64,000 nt of DNA from an uncultured Collinsella sp. (GCA_937950325.1 CALFDJ010000016.1:1-64000); one strand, 5' to 3'; shown: positions 10,846 to 19,425, counted from the stretch's first letter. Made by a program: numbers and translations. Notes: generated by a model from the letters alone, not told the origin.

Positions 10846-11949
10846 ATGAGCGACAGCAAGCATGTGACGTACGAGGATGCCGGCGTCGATACCGCCGAGG
10901 GCGGCCGCGCCGTCGACGCGATTAAGCAGATGGTCAAGGACACCAATCGCCCCGAGGTTATCGGCGGCATCGGCGGCTTCGGCGGCCTGTTCTCGGCCGC
11001 CGCGCTTAAGGATATGGAAGACCCGATTCTGATTAGCGGTACCGACGGCGTGGGCACCAAACTCGTGCTCGCCCAGATCATGGACCGTCACGAGACGGTG
11101 GGCCAGGACCTGGTCGCTATGTGCGTCAACGACATTCTGGCTTCGGGCGCCGAGCCGCTGTTCTTCCTGGACTACGTTGCCATCGGTCACATCGAGGCCG
11201 AGCACATGGCAAAGATCATCAAGGGTGTGGCCGACGGCTGCAAGCTCGCGGGCTGCGCGCTCGTGGGCGGCGAGATGGCCGAGCACCCCGGCGTCATGGC
11301 GCCTGCCGACTACGACCTCGCCGGATTTACCGTGGGCGTCGTCGATCGTCCCAAGATGCTCGACCCCGCAAACGTCCGCCCGGGCGATGTGATCCTGGGT
11401 CTGCCTTCCACCGGCGTGCACTCCAACGGCTACTCGCTCGTGCGCAAGGTCATTGGCGTTGACGGTATTAAGCCGGGCACGCCCGAGGCCGCCGCTAAGG
11501 CGGAGGAGCTGAGCCGTCCGCTCGAGGAGCTCGGCGGCGCATCGCTGGCAGACGCCCTGTTGGCCCCCACGCGCATCTATGTCAAGCCGATTCTTGAGTT
11601 GCTCCGCGGCGGCGCCAACGTGCACGCTATCGCCCACATTACTGGCGGCGGTATTACCGAGAACCTCAACCGCGCGCTTGCCGACGACGTCGACGCCGTG
11701 GTCACCCGCAACGGCGCCGAGATGGGCTGGGACGTTCCGCCCGTCATCACCTATGTGTCGCGCCAGGCCGAGCTTGCGCCCAACGAGGCGTGCAAGACCT
11801 TCAACATGGGCGTTGGCCTGTGCCTGATCGTCGCCCCCGAGGACGAGGCTGCCGTGACCGAGGCCCTGGTCGCGCTGGGCGAGAAGCCGTTCCGCGTGGG
11901 CGAGTGCGTCGAGGGCTCCGGTAAGGTCGTGTACTCCGATGAGCGCTAA
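10846..11949 (+). CDS. purM: phosphoribosylformylglycinamidine cyclo-ligase
   Basis: AIR synthetase of the purine pathway, closing the imidazole ring with ATP. It has 367 residues, a typical length. It starts with YEDAGVDTAEGGRAVDAI and carries the glycine-rich GGIGGFGGLF segment, the ATP-site motif SGTDGVGTKL, VNDILASGAEP, and GGGITENLNRAL near the C-terminal domain. ATG 10846 follows GAGAGGAAGG. The 3' end overlaps purN by 11 bp, which indicates an operon with translational coupling. The purM-purN order is common in bacteria. Nothing is missing or frameshifted. Confidence 0.95.
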   Translation: MSDSKHVTYEDAGVDTAEGGRAVDAIKQMVKDTNRPEVIGGIGGFGGLFSAAALKDMEDPILISGTDGVGTKLVLAQIMDRHETVGQDLVAMCVNDILASGAEPLFFLDYVAIGHIEAEHMAKIIKGVADGCKLAGCALVGGEMAEHPGVMAPADYDLAGFTVGVVDRPKMLDPANVRPGDVILGLPSTGVHSNGYSLVRKVIGVDGIKPGTPEAAAKAEELSRPLEELGGASLADALLAPTRIYVKPILELLRGGANVHAIAHITGGGITENLNRALADDVDAVVTRNGAEMGWDVPPVITYVSRQAELAPNEACKTFNMGVGLCLIVAPEDEAAVTEALVALGEKPFRVGECVEGSGKVVYSDER

Positions 11950-12640
11950 CGAGCAGATGGCTGCCGCCGAGGGCCTGGACTTTGTGCCCTATACCCGTCC
12001 GACCGGCACCGATACGGCTGAGCCGCTCAAGATCGGTGTGCTCATCAGCGGTTCGGGTACCAACCTGCAAGCGCTGATCGATCTGATCGCCGCCGGCAAG
12101 CTCAACGCTTCGATTGAGCTTGTGGTGTCGAGCCGTCCTTCGGCTAAGGGTTTGCAGCGCGCTGAGCGCGCGGGCATCCAGACGCTCACGCTGTCCAAGG
12201 ATGTCTATGCTGACCCCATCGCCGCCGACGAGATCATCGCGCACGAGCTGCTCGAGCGCGGCTGCGAGTACGTGGTGATGGCCGGCTACATGCGTATGGT
12301 GCACACCCCGCTGCTGGCGGCGTTCCCCAACCGCGTGGTCAACTTGCACCCGGCGCTGCTGCCGAGCTTTACCGGTGCCCACGCGATCGACGATGCGTTT
12401 GCTCGCGGCGTCAAGGTGACCGGCGTGACCGTGCACTTTGCCAACGAGATCTACGACAACGGTCCCATCATTGCCCAGCGTGCGCTGACTGTTGAGGAGG
12501 GCTGGGACGTCGACACGCTCGAGGAGCACATCCACGCGATCGAGCACGTGCTGTATCCCGAGGTCGTGCAGATGCTCGCCGACGGCCGCGTTCACGTGCT
12601 GGAGAGCGGCAAGGTCGCAATTGATGCGGCGCGCAATTAA
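11939..12640 (+). CDS. purN: phosphoribosylglycinamide formyltransferase
   Basis: GAR transformylase using 10-formyl-tetrahydrofolate. After a non-conserved N-terminal extension of about 28 residues comes the fold start IGVLISGSGTNLQALI. The catalytic set is in NLHPALLPSFTGAHAID (Asn and His) and the Asp of YDNGPIIAQ; the usual acidic position in VHFVDEE reads VHFANEI here. At 233 residues it is longer than the E. coli protein (212) because of the N-terminal extension. The start ATG lies inside the purM stop region (11-bp overlap); no internal Met with a better ribosome binding site was seen. It ends 30 bp before a strong terminator. Confidence 0.93.
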   Translation: MSANEQMAAAEGLDFVPYTRPTGTDTAEPLKIGVLISGSGTNLQALIDLIAAGKLNASIELVVSSRPSAKGLQRAERAGIQTLTLSKDVYADPIAADEIIAHELLERGCEYVVMAGYMRMVHTPLLAAFPNRVVNLHPALLPSFTGAHAIDDAFARGVKVTGVTVHFANEIYDNGPIIAQRALTVEEGWDVDTLEEHIHAIEHVLYPEVVQMLADGRVHVLESGKVAIDAARN

Positions 12641-12670
12641 CTTCAGACGGCACAAATAGGCTAAGTTAAT

Positions 12671-12709
12671 AAGGAGGCCATTCGCATCGTGCGCGAATGG
12701 CCTCCTTTT
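12671..12709 (+). terminator. rho-independent terminator of purMN
   Basis: AAGGAGGCCATTCGC (12671-12685) pairs with GCGAATGGCCTCCTT (12693-12707), ending in a T run. The 12710-12833 stretch that follows shows no gene. Confidence 0.9.
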
Positions 12710-12833
12710 GAATAGACGCAGGAGCAAATTATTTCGATTGCTACACCCAACTTTGCTGAGGGAAGCCGGGTGGATCCCAAACGCTATTCCAAGAAATCTG
12801 ATAGGGCTTCGTCCGCGTTCGGGCGGGGCCCTT

Positions 12834-12861
12834 TTGCGCTGCCTTTTATGTTTGCTATACT
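12834..12861 (+). promoter_or_regulatory. toxin-antitoxin operon promoter
   Basis: TTGCGC (12834-12839), a 16-bp spacer and TATACT (12856-12861) lie about 25 bp before the antitoxin start. The short leader overlaps the region where an autoregulating antitoxin would bind, but no clear palindrome is seen. Confidence 0.5.
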
Positions 12862-12885
12862 GCTAGCACGTAGAGAGGAGCCGCT

Positions 12886-13230
12886 ATGGGTACAGCAACG
12901 GTGCAGCTCAACACACGAATCGATCCTATGCTCAAAGCTGGTGGCGATGCGGTCCTAACTCGCAATGGGTTGGGGCCGAGCGATGCCATTCGCGCACTTT
13001 GGGCCTATCTCGTCGAACATCAAACGTTGCCGGGATTTATGGTGGCGGATAAGCGCGAAGCGCCCCGTGCGGAGAGTCTGGCCGAGCAGGGGTGTGGCCT
13101 AGCTTTTTCCTCGTTGGGGCTGAGCGCGTCGGATTTCGCATCGGCGGAATCTTCGGCGGACAACTGGGATGCCGTACGAGATGATATGTATGACGCGATG
13201 ATTGCCGACATTGAGGCGAATTGCCGATGA
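12886..13230 (+). CDS. RelB/DinJ-family antitoxin
   Basis: A small DNA-binding antitoxin of 114 residues. The N-terminal half, TATVQLNTRIDPMLKAGGDA followed by LGPSDAIRALWAYLVEHQTLP, matches the ribbon-helix-helix pattern of RelB/DinJ proteins. The acidic C-terminal half (about 60-114) would be the toxin-wrapping segment. ATG 12886 follows GAGAGGAG. Its stop overlaps the start of the downstream PIN-domain gene as ATGA, so the two form a toxin-antitoxin operon. RelB/DinJ antitoxins normally pair with RelE/YafQ toxins, so the pairing is atypical. Confidence 0.75.
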   Translation: MGTATVQLNTRIDPMLKAGGDAVLTRNGLGPSDAIRALWAYLVEHQTLPGFMVADKREAPRAESLAEQGCGLAFSSLGLSASDFASAESSADNWDAVRDDMYDAMIADIEANCR

Positions 13231-13694
13231 TTGAGGCAAAGCATCTCTTGGTAGATACGAACGTTTGGCTCGATTATTACCTGCAAGAAGGGGCGTTCGA
13301 CGAAGCGAAAAGATTGGTTGAACTGGCCGAGGCGGGAAAGATCGACCTTCTGTATGCGCCAACGACGGCAAAGGATGTGTTCTATATTTTGCCTCGTCGT
13401 CTGGCCCGGCGGAATGCGAATGGGATTAACGTGTCGTTTGCCTCGGCGTCATGGGCCTGCATCGAGCATATGATGCAGGTGGCGACGGCCTCTCCGCTTT
13501 CGTTGGCAGAGTGCGAAATGGCGCGCATGCTTGGCAAGCGCATGCCGGATCTTGAAGACAACCTCATCATCGCTTCGGGCGAGACGGCGGATGTTGACTA
13601 TGTGGTCACGAGCGACCGGCGCATGCTGGAGGCGATGCCCGAAGTGTGCTTGACACCTGCTCGCGCGGTCGAGATGATCGGGATCCTCGGCTAA
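13227..13694 (+). CDS. PIN-domain toxin (VapC-like ribonuclease)
   Basis: A protein of 155 residues with the PIN nuclease layout: first acidic residue in LLVDTNVWLDYY, acidic residues in AECEMARML, and the C-terminal cluster DLEDNLIIASGETADVDY followed by VTSDRRML. These are the positions expected to hold Mg2+ in VapC-type RNases. It is the predicted toxin of the operon with the RelB/DinJ-like gene at 12886. The start ATG 13227 overlaps the antitoxin stop (ATGA); an upstream TTG (13221) is less likely. RNA target unknown. Base composition is a little lower in GC than neighbouring genes, consistent with acquisition but not proof. Confidence 0.75.
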   Translation: MIEAKHLLVDTNVWLDYYLQEGAFDEAKRLVELAEAGKIDLLYAPTTAKDVFYILPRRLARRNANGINVSFASASWACIEHMMQVATASPLSLAECEMARMLGKRMPDLEDNLIIASGETADVDYVVTSDRRMLEAMPEVCLTPARAVEMIGILG

Positions 13695-13759
13695 CCTTGT
13701 CTGTCTCGTTTCGCTATCATATGGGGCATTGTGAACCTCATACAACTTTGGAGGACAGT

Positions 13760-14227
13760 ATGGCGGATAACGCCGAGATGCTATTCTCGCCTGAGCTGGT
13801 GTTTTTTGATTGGGAGTGCACGACGCCGGATGAGGTGTTTGCGCGCCTCGAGGGTGAGCTCGCTCCGCGCGGCTACATTGCGCCCGGTTGGCTCAACGCC
13901 GTCCGCACGCGCGAGGACACCTATCCCACGGGTCTCGCCATGCCGGCGGCAAACATCGCCATTCCGCATACCGATCCGGGATTTGTGGCCAAGCCCTATA
14001 TCGCGGTGGTAAAGCCCGCCGCACCTGTGACGTTCAACGCGATGGCGGGCATGGGCGCCCCGGTGCCGGCGCAGATCATCATCAACCTGGGCATTGCCGA
14101 GCCGGGCGGGCAAGTCGAGGCCCTGCAAGCGCTCATGAATATCTTTATGGATGCCGATGCCGCAGCCGATGTACTCGGCCAAACCACGCCGCAGGGCATG
14201 GTCGACGCCATCCGTCGCCACTTTTAA
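13760..14227 (+). CDS. PTS sugar transporter subunit IIA (fructose/galactitol type)
   Basis: A stand-alone EIIA of 155 residues that would accept phosphate from HPr and pass it to a sugar-specific EIIB. The domain has the pattern of the fructose/mannitol/galactitol IIA family, with active-site His70 in ANIAIPHTDP. It ends with QALMNIFMDADAAADVLGQ. ATG 13760 follows GGAGGA; longer in-frame starts would run back into the toxin gene. There is no EIIB or EIIC nearby, so it either serves a transporter elsewhere or is regulatory. Sugar specificity cannot be read from the sequence. Confidence 0.85.
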   Translation: MADNAEMLFSPELVFFDWECTTPDEVFARLEGELAPRGYIAPGWLNAVRTREDTYPTGLAMPAANIAIPHTDPGFVAKPYIAVVKPAAPVTFNAMAGMGAPVPAQIIINLGIAEPGGQVEALQALMNIFMDADAAADVLGQTTPQGMVDAIRRHF

Positions 14228-14235
14228 GGTCGGCG

Positions 14236-14344
14236 CTGGGGGACTGTCCCTAACTGCCGGCAGAAAAGGAACGTCCCTAATTGCCAACTGCCAGACTTGT
14301 CCCCTTTGCACCAAAATGGTGCAGATTAACCTGTCCCCCATGCA
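14236..14344. repeat. GGGGACTGTCCC repeat cluster
   Basis: GGGGGACTGTCCC is followed by CTGCCGGCAG, AAAAGGAACGTCCCTA, GACTTGTCCCC and CACCAAAATGGTG. CTGCCGGCAG plus AGGAACGTCCCTA also occurs at 61250-61275, and related segments occur at 57617-57665. These are fragments of a dispersed intergenic repeat, not coding. Confidence 0.6.
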
Positions 14345-14414
14345 CCAGGTGTGCCGCGGGGGCTGCGTTGTGACACAATGGCGTTTGTTCGATTCGTGAT
14401 GCGAAAGGCCAAAC

Positions 14415-15638
14415 ATGGCAAACAAGAAAAAGAACCCCGAGGCCGCGCCGACGCCCGAGCAGCGGTCCCGCGCCGCCTCCAGCTCTCGTAAGAAGCAGCG
14501 CAAGACCTATGTGTCCAAGACCGTCAAGATTGTCCTGGTGGTCATCGGCGTGCTGGCGATGCTGCTTTCCGTCTCGGCCATGGCGTGCTCCGGCCTGATG
14601 TCGCAGACCGAAAGTGCCAGCTCGGGCTATAAGCTTACTGGTGGCGTGGCTGCTACCATCAACGGCACCAACCTCACCGAGGACACCGTGACCAAGCAGA
14701 TCATGAGCATGCGCACGTCCTACGGCTACACCAAGGACAAGGACTGGGCACAGTACCTGGTCGACAACGACCTCACACCCAAGAAGTACCGCAAGCAGCT
14801 CATCGACTCCTACGCGCAGCAGATTCTGCTTCAGCAGGCGCAGAAGGAAAACGGCGTGACGGTGTCGGACAAGGAGGTCGAGAAGGCTTGGAAGGACGCG
14901 TGCAAGAGCGCGGGCGGTGCCAAGACCTTTAAGAAGACGCTTAAGACCTACGGCTACACCGAGGACACCTACAAGGATTCGCTCAAGGAGAGCCTGGCGC
15001 AGCAGAAGCTCAAGGATGCCGTGGCACCCACCAGCAAGCCCAAGGACAGCGAGATTGTCGATTACATCAATGAGAACCTGTCCAACTACAACGATGCCCG
15101 TCGTTCGTCGAACATCCTGATCAAGGTTGATTCCGACGCATCTGACGAGGACAAGGCCGCCGCCAAGGCCAAGGCACAGGAGTGCCTGGACAAGATCAAC
15201 TCCGGCGAGCTGAGCTTTGAGGACGCCGTGGAGCAGTATTCCGACGACACTGGCTCCAAGGAGAAGAAGGGCGATGTGGGTTGGGATAAGCTCACTACCT
15301 TCGTCGACAGCTATCAGACGGCGCTCGAGGGCCTCAGCAAGGGCGATGTGAGCGACGTGGTTGAGTCGACGTACGGTTACCATGTCATCAAGTGCACCGA
15401 CTACTTCCATGTCGATAGCCAGGTCGATGACATCAAGCAGGTACCCAAGGACATCAAGAAGTATGTTTCCAACGTGGTGAAGACGCAGGCGGCCAGTACT
15501 GCATACAGCGAGTGGCTGGAGCAGTACAAGAAGGACGCCGACATCACCGTCAACCCCATGCCCAAGGACGTGCCCTATAACGTGAGTCTGAAGGGCGTCA
15601 CCAAGAGTTCGACCGACGATTCGTCGACGACTGAGTAA
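14415..15638 (+). CDS. membrane-anchored parvulin-type peptidyl-prolyl isomerase (SurA/PrsA-like)
   Basis: Predicted extracytoplasmic foldase of 407 residues. A basic N-terminal tail (1-35) precedes a hydrophobic segment (about 37-58) ending in SAMACSG, which could be an atypical lipobox or simply a membrane anchor. A SurA_N-like helical domain follows (about 75-210), then a rotamase domain (about 215-330) containing ARRSSNILIKV, YSDDTGSKEKKGDVGWD and STYGYHVIKCTD. ATG 14415 follows GAAAGG. This type of protein helps fold secreted proteins after Sec export. It is probably monocistronic, since REP-like sequence lies upstream and yqeY follows 54 bp later. Confidence 0.88.
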   Translation: MANKKKNPEAAPTPEQRSRAASSSRKKQRKTYVSKTVKIVLVVIGVLAMLLSVSAMACSGLMSQTESASSGYKLTGGVAATINGTNLTEDTVTKQIMSMRTSYGYTKDKDWAQYLVDNDLTPKKYRKQLIDSYAQQILLQQAQKENGVTVSDKEVEKAWKDACKSAGGAKTFKKTLKTYGYTEDTYKDSLKESLAQQKLKDAVAPTSKPKDSEIVDYINENLSNYNDARRSSNILIKVDSDASDEDKAAAKAKAQECLDKINSGELSFEDAVEQYSDDTGSKEKKGDVGWDKLTTFVDSYQTALEGLSKGDVSDVVESTYGYHVIKCTDYFHVDSQVDDIKQVPKDIKKYVSNVVKTQAASTAYSEWLEQYKKDADITVNPMPKDVPYNVSLKGVTKSSTDDSSTTE

Positions 15639-15692
15639 TCATGGGGCGGTGCTCATGCGAGCGCCGCCCACGCTATTGAGGAGGATTTGCAG

Positions 15693-16136
15693 ATGACCAA
15701 CGAAGAGCTGCAGCAGGAAATGATCGCCGCCATGAAGGCCAAGGATAAGGTTCGCCTGTCCATCATCCGCCAGGTCAAGGCCGAGGTGAAGAATATCGAG
15801 GTTAACGAGCGCCGCGACGTGACCGAGGAAGACGTCAACAGCATGATCAAGCGTCTGATTAAGCAGACGAGCGAGACGCTGGAGATGTCCATTAAGGCCG
15901 GTACCGACCAAGACCGTACCGACAACCTGACCGAGCAGGTCAAGATTCTGGAGAGCCTGCTGCCCGCACAGGTTTCGGGCGAGGAGCTCGAGGCTCTGAT
16001 CGAGCAGGTCATCGCCGAGCTGGGCGCTACGTCCAAGAAGCAGATGGGCCAGGTCATGGGTGCACTCGGCAAGGCCACCGGCGGCAACTTCGATAAGCCT
16101 GCGGCTGCCAAGATTGTCGGAGCCAAACTCGCGTAG
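15693..16136 (+). CDS. GatB/YqeY domain-containing protein
   Basis: A 147-residue member of the YqeY family, related to the C-terminal tail domain of the GatB amidotransferase. The N-terminal helical part reads LQQEMIAAMKAKDKVRLSII; the C-terminal part reads GATSKKQMGQVMGALGKATGG, the typical end of the family. The cellular role is not established; a tRNA-related function is suggested by homology only. ATG 15693 lies 8 bp after GAGGAGG (15678-15684); the TTG at 15687 is too close. It is followed 29 bp later by a strong terminator. Confidence 0.88.
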   Translation: MTNEELQQEMIAAMKAKDKVRLSIIRQVKAEVKNIEVNERRDVTEEDVNSMIKRLIKQTSETLEMSIKAGTDQDRTDNLTEQVKILESLLPAQVSGEELEALIEQVIAELGATSKKQMGQVMGALGKATGGNFDKPAAAKIVGAKLA

Positions 16137-16165
16137 GGGCCGAGCGGTACATAGTTGATGTTGAG

Positions 16166-16197
16166 GGGGCGTGACCATTGCGGTCGCGCCCCTTTTT
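16166..16197 (+). terminator. rho-independent terminator
   Basis: GGGGCGTGACC (16166-16176) pairs with GGTCGCGCCCC (16182-16192) and is followed by TTTTT. Confidence 0.9.
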
Positions 16198-16221
16198 GCT
16201 GGGCTGGGTACTCATTGGGTA

Positions 16222-16288
16222 CTCATTGGGGACAGGCTTAAATGAGTGCCTAATGAGCAGGCACTCATTTAAGCCTGTCCCCAATGAG
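16222..16288. repeat. perfect 29-bp inverted repeat of the GGGGACAG family
   Basis: The 29-nt arms at 16222-16250 and 16260-16288 are exactly complementary, with a 9-nt loop. The arm contains CTCATTGGGGACAGGCTTAA. Single arms with few changes occur at 61291-61319 and 61328-61353, and a related pair flanks 57586-57698. It looks like a REP-type palindrome; no transposase is near. Confidence 0.85.
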
Positions 16289-16353
16289 CAGGTGGAAGGT
16301 TGCGGGTTCTTTACGGGAATGTAGTGTGGGCTGCGGAAACGCGGTTCTTTCCG

Positions 16354-16359
16354 TACAAT
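16354..16359 (+). promoter_or_regulatory. possible -10 box of the amino-acid ABC operon
   Basis: TACAAT at 16354-16359 lies 36 bp before the ATPase gene. No convincing -35 box was found, so this is a weak call. Confidence 0.3.
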
Positions 16360-16394
16360 AGTTCAACTCGTGTAAACGCAGGGAAGGGACATTC

Positions 16395-17126
16395 ATGGCA
16401 GACATGATCGAGATCAAGCATCTCAACAAGTACTTTGGCGACCTGCATGTGCTCAAAGATATCAATCTCACCGTCAAGCGCGGCGAGAAGCTCGTAATGA
16501 TCGGGCCTTCCGGCTCGGGTAAGTCGACGCTCATCCGTTGCGTCGATTATCTGGAGGAGCCCACGTCGGGCGAGGTCGTCATCGACGGTACGCCGCTCAC
16601 CAAAAAGAATCACCTGGAGATGGCTCGCAAGTACAGCTCCATGGTGTTTCAGCAGTTCAACCTGTATCCCAACATGACGGTGCTCGGCAACCTGACGCTC
16701 GCGCCCATCAAGCTGCAAAAGAAGAGCAAGGAGGAGGCGACCGAGATCGCCATTGCCGCGCTCAAGCGCGTCGGCATGGCGCATAAGGCCGGCGAGTATC
16801 CGCAGAATCTCTCGGGCGGTCAGCAGCAGCGTATCGCCATCGCCCGTGCCCTGTGCACCAAGCAGCCCATCATCCTGTTTGACGAGCCGACCTCGGCGCT
16901 CGACCCCGAGATGGTTCAGGAGGTTCTGGACGTTATGATTGAGCTTGCGCAGGAGGACATTACCATGATCTGCGTGACGCATGAGATGGGCTTTGCGCGC
17001 CAGGTGGCCGACCGCGTCATCTTTATGGAGGACGGCCGCATTTTGGAGGAGGGCACGCCCGAGCACTTCTTCGATAACCCCGAGAACCCGCGCTGCCGCG
17101 AGTTCCTGTCCAAGATTCTGCACTAG
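16395..17126 (+). CDS. polar amino acid ABC transporter ATP-binding protein (GlnQ-like)
   Basis: Cytoplasmic ATPase (243 residues) that powers uptake by the permease pair at 18036-19424. Walker A GPSGSGKST, Q-loop VFQQFNLYPNMTVLGN, signature LSGGQQQR, Walker B IILFDEPTSALD and the H-loop VTHEMGF are all intact. The QQFNLYPN form and overall length are typical of the polar amino-acid (GlnQ/GltL) branch. ATG 16395 follows AAGGGA. It is the first gene of a four-gene operon (ATPase, binding protein, permease, permease), with only 8 bp before the next start. Confidence 0.92.
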   Translation: MADMIEIKHLNKYFGDLHVLKDINLTVKRGEKLVMIGPSGSGKSTLIRCVDYLEEPTSGEVVIDGTPLTKKNHLEMARKYSSMVFQQFNLYPNMTVLGNLTLAPIKLQKKSKEEATEIAIAALKRVGMAHKAGEYPQNLSGGQQQRIAIARALCTKQPIILFDEPTSALDPEMVQEVLDVMIELAQEDITMICVTHEMGFARQVADRVIFMEDGRILEEGTPEHFFDNPENPRCREFLSKILH

Positions 17127-17134
17127 GCGCGGTG

Positions 17135-18010
17135 ATGGACATGACGGATATGACGAGGGCGGCCGTGTCGCGCCGTCACTTTTTGCAGCTGGCGGGCGCC
17201 GGCATGCTTGCGCTGACGGGGACCGCGCTTACCGGTTGCGGCAACTCCACCAGCGGCGAGGGCTCCGACAAGGGCTCCAAGCTTGCGGCCATCAAGTCGC
17301 GTGGCCATCTGAATGCCGGCGTTAAGAAGGACGTTCCCGGCTATGGCTATTACGACACCGCCAAGGGCCGCTTTGAGGGCATGGAAGTCGATTTGTGCTA
17401 CCAGATCGCCGCTGCCGTCTTTGGCGTGAGCTACAAGGAGGCCCGTGCTCAGGAGCTTGTCGAGTTTACCGACGTAACGCCCAAGACGCGCGGTCCGCTG
17501 ATCGATAACGGCCAGCTCGACGTGGTCGCAGCGACCTACACCATCACCGACGAGCGCAAGAAGAGCTGGGATTTCTCGACGCCGTACCGCACCGACTACG
17601 TGGGACTCATGGTCAAGAAGCGTTCGGGCTTTACCTCGATTGAGGATCTGGACGGCAAGGTCATTGGCGTGAGCCAGGGTGCTACCACGCAGGGCCTGAT
17701 CGAGCAGATGATCAAGGACAACGGCTTTAGCTGCAAGCCCGAGTTTAGGGCCTTTAGCGGCTACCCCATCATCAAGAGTTCGCTCGACGCCGGCAATATC
17801 GATGTCTTTGCCATGGACCGCTCCACGCTGGCCGGTTACATGAACGAGACCGTTGAGCTGCTGCAGCCCGAGGTCAAGTTTGGCGAGCAGGGCTACGGTG
17901 TGGCGACCAAGAAGGGCTGCGACCTTTCGGCCGTGGTCGATCAGGTGATTTGCGATCGCCTGGCCGATGGCTGGCTCGACCAAGAGGTCAAGACCTGGGG
18001 TCTTGTATAG
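17135..18010 (+). CDS. amino acid ABC transporter substrate-binding lipoprotein
   Basis: Extracytoplasmic solute-binding protein of 291 residues, SBP_bac_3 family, for a polar amino acid such as glutamine, glutamate or cystine. The signal peptide has a twin-arginine-like motif SRRHFLQL followed by a hydrophobic stretch and the lipobox LTGC, with Cys35 as the predicted lipidated residue. The mature domain shows FEGMEVDLCYQIAAAVFG, VVAATYTITDERKKSWDFS and YRTDYVGLMV, as in GlnH-type proteins. ATG 17135 is preferred over GTG 17132; ATG 17141 is also possible and the ribosome binding site is poor. Export through Tat is suggested by the RR motif only. Confidence 0.9.
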   Translation: MDMTDMTRAAVSRRHFLQLAGAGMLALTGTALTGCGNSTSGEGSDKGSKLAAIKSRGHLNAGVKKDVPGYGYYDTAKGRFEGMEVDLCYQIAAAVFGVSYKEARAQELVEFTDVTPKTRGPLIDNGQLDVVAATYTITDERKKSWDFSTPYRTDYVGLMVKKRSGFTSIEDLDGKVIGVSQGATTQGLIEQMIKDNGFSCKPEFRAFSGYPIIKSSLDAGNIDVFAMDRSTLAGYMNETVELLQPEVKFGEQGYGVATKKGCDLSAVVDQVICDRLADGWLDQEVKTWGLV

Positions 18011-18035
18011 GCGCATCGTCCAAGGAAGGAATCAA

Positions 18036-18782
18036 ATGCTCGAAGGATTATTTGACGCCGACCGTTGGTCGACGACATTTCAAAACATGGGGCCCTTCTG
18101 GGAGGGCTTTGGCGTGACGCTGCAGGTGGTCGTTGCCGGTCTGTTGCTGTCGCTGGTGCTGGGCACGCTGCTGGGCGTGTTCTCTACCACTCGTTCGCGC
18201 GTGCTGCGCGCCATAAGCCGCGTGTACGTGGAGTTTTACCAGAACACCCCGTTGCCCGTGCAGGTGCTCTTTATGTACATGGCCGGTCCGCAGTTTTTGC
18301 AGGCCATGACCGGTGCCGACCAGCCGGTGCGCATCGCGCCGTTCGTGCTGGGCTTCTTGGGCGTGGGCCTGTATCACGCGGCCTACATTTCGGAGGTCAT
18401 CCGCACCGGTATCGAAGCGGTTCCGCGCGGTCAGATGGAGGCGGCTCAGAGCCAGGGCTTCACCCGTGCGCAGGCGTACTGGTACATCGTGCTGCCCCAG
18501 ACATTCAAGATCATTCTGCCGCCGCTGTGTAACCAGGCGCTCAACCTGGTCAAGAACACGTCGGTGCTGGCGCTTGTGGCCGGCGGCGACCTTATGTACC
18601 GCTCCGACAACTATGTGAGTCTGTACGGTTACCTGCAGGGATACATCGTCTGCTGCCTTATGTACTTCATCATCTGCTTTCCGCTCGCCATGCTGGTGCA
18701 GTGGCTCGAGCGCCGCTCCAAGGAGCGTCCGCGCGGCGTGAGCCTGGCCGAGCTGGGGCTCGACAACGTAGAGGAGGCCTAG
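18036..18782 (+). CDS. amino acid ABC transporter permease (His/Glu/Gln type)
   Basis: Inner-membrane permease of 248 residues. An N-terminal membrane segment (about 20-48) precedes the TIGR01726-like region VYVEFYQNTPLPVQVLFMY. The EAA-like coupling loop EAAQSQGFTRAQAYWYIVLP lies at about residues 140-159, and further membrane spans follow. ATG 18036 follows AAGGAAGGA; longer in-frame starts would extend back into the lipoprotein gene. It partners with the next permease gene, 3 bp downstream, to form a heterodimeric channel. Confidence 0.9.
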   Translation: MLEGLFDADRWSTTFQNMGPFWEGFGVTLQVVVAGLLLSLVLGTLLGVFSTTRSRVLRAISRVYVEFYQNTPLPVQVLFMYMAGPQFLQAMTGADQPVRIAPFVLGFLGVGLYHAAYISEVIRTGIEAVPRGQMEAAQSQGFTRAQAYWYIVLPQTFKIILPPLCNQALNLVKNTSVLALVAGGDLMYRSDNYVSLYGYLQGYIVCCLMYFIICFPLAMLVQWLERRSKERPRGVSLAELGLDNVEEA

Positions 18783-18785
18783 CGC

Positions 18786-19424
18786 ATGGAAATCTTCAAC
18801 GCGACCAACCTGCTCTACATTTGGGGCGGCTTTGTTAAGACGATCGAGATCTCGGCGCTGTCGATCTTTTTCTCGCTCATCTTTGGCACGGTGCTGGCGC
18901 TCGTTAAGAGCTATGCGCCCCGCCCGTTCCGTATTTTGGTGAGCGCCTATATCGAGCTGTTCCGTTGCACGCCAAACCTGCTGTGGATCCTGTTTATCTA
19001 CTTTACGGTGCAGGGTTTGGACATTGTGATTTCGACCATCGCCTTTACGCTGTTTACCAGCGCTGTTATGGCCGAGATTGTGCGCGGCGGTCTCAACTCG
19101 ATTCCGCGTGGCCAGTTTGAGGCAGCGCAGAGCCAGGGCTTCGGCTTCTTTGCCACCATGCGCTACATCATTTTGCCGCAGACGTTTAAGACGATCATTC
19201 CGGCGCTGTTTAGCCAGTGCACGACCGTCATCAAGGACAGCTCGTATCTTTCGGGCATTAACGTGGCCGAGCTCATGTACACGGCAAACGTCGTGATGGC
19301 CCACGCGATCGACCTGTCGCAGGTGCTTATGCTCTACGGCCTGGTGTTTGCGATGTACTTTGTGCTCAACTTTGGTATCTCGCTGCTGGTCCGAGCGTAT
19401 CAACGTCGTATTGTGGCAGCGTAG
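18786..19424 (+). CDS. amino acid ABC transporter permease (His/Glu/Gln type)
   Basis: Second permease of the uptake system (212 residues), homologous to the preceding gene. It has the same features: IELFRCTPNLLWILFIYF in the first half and the EAA loop EAAQSQGFGFFATMRYIILP for contact with the ATPase. About five membrane segments are predicted. ATG 18786 follows GAGGAGG at the end of the upstream gene. It is the last gene of the operon, and a 31-bp palindrome covers the stop-proximal gap. Confidence 0.9.
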   Translation: MEIFNATNLLYIWGGFVKTIEISALSIFFSLIFGTVLALVKSYAPRPFRILVSAYIELFRCTPNLLWILFIYFTVQGLDIVISTIAFTLFTSAVMAEIVRGGLNSIPRGQFEAAQSQGFGFFATMRYIILPQTFKTIIPALFSQCTTVIKDSSYLSGINVAELMYTANVVMAHAIDLSQVLMLYGLVFAMYFVLNFGISLLVRAYQRRIVAA

Positions 19425-19425
19425 A

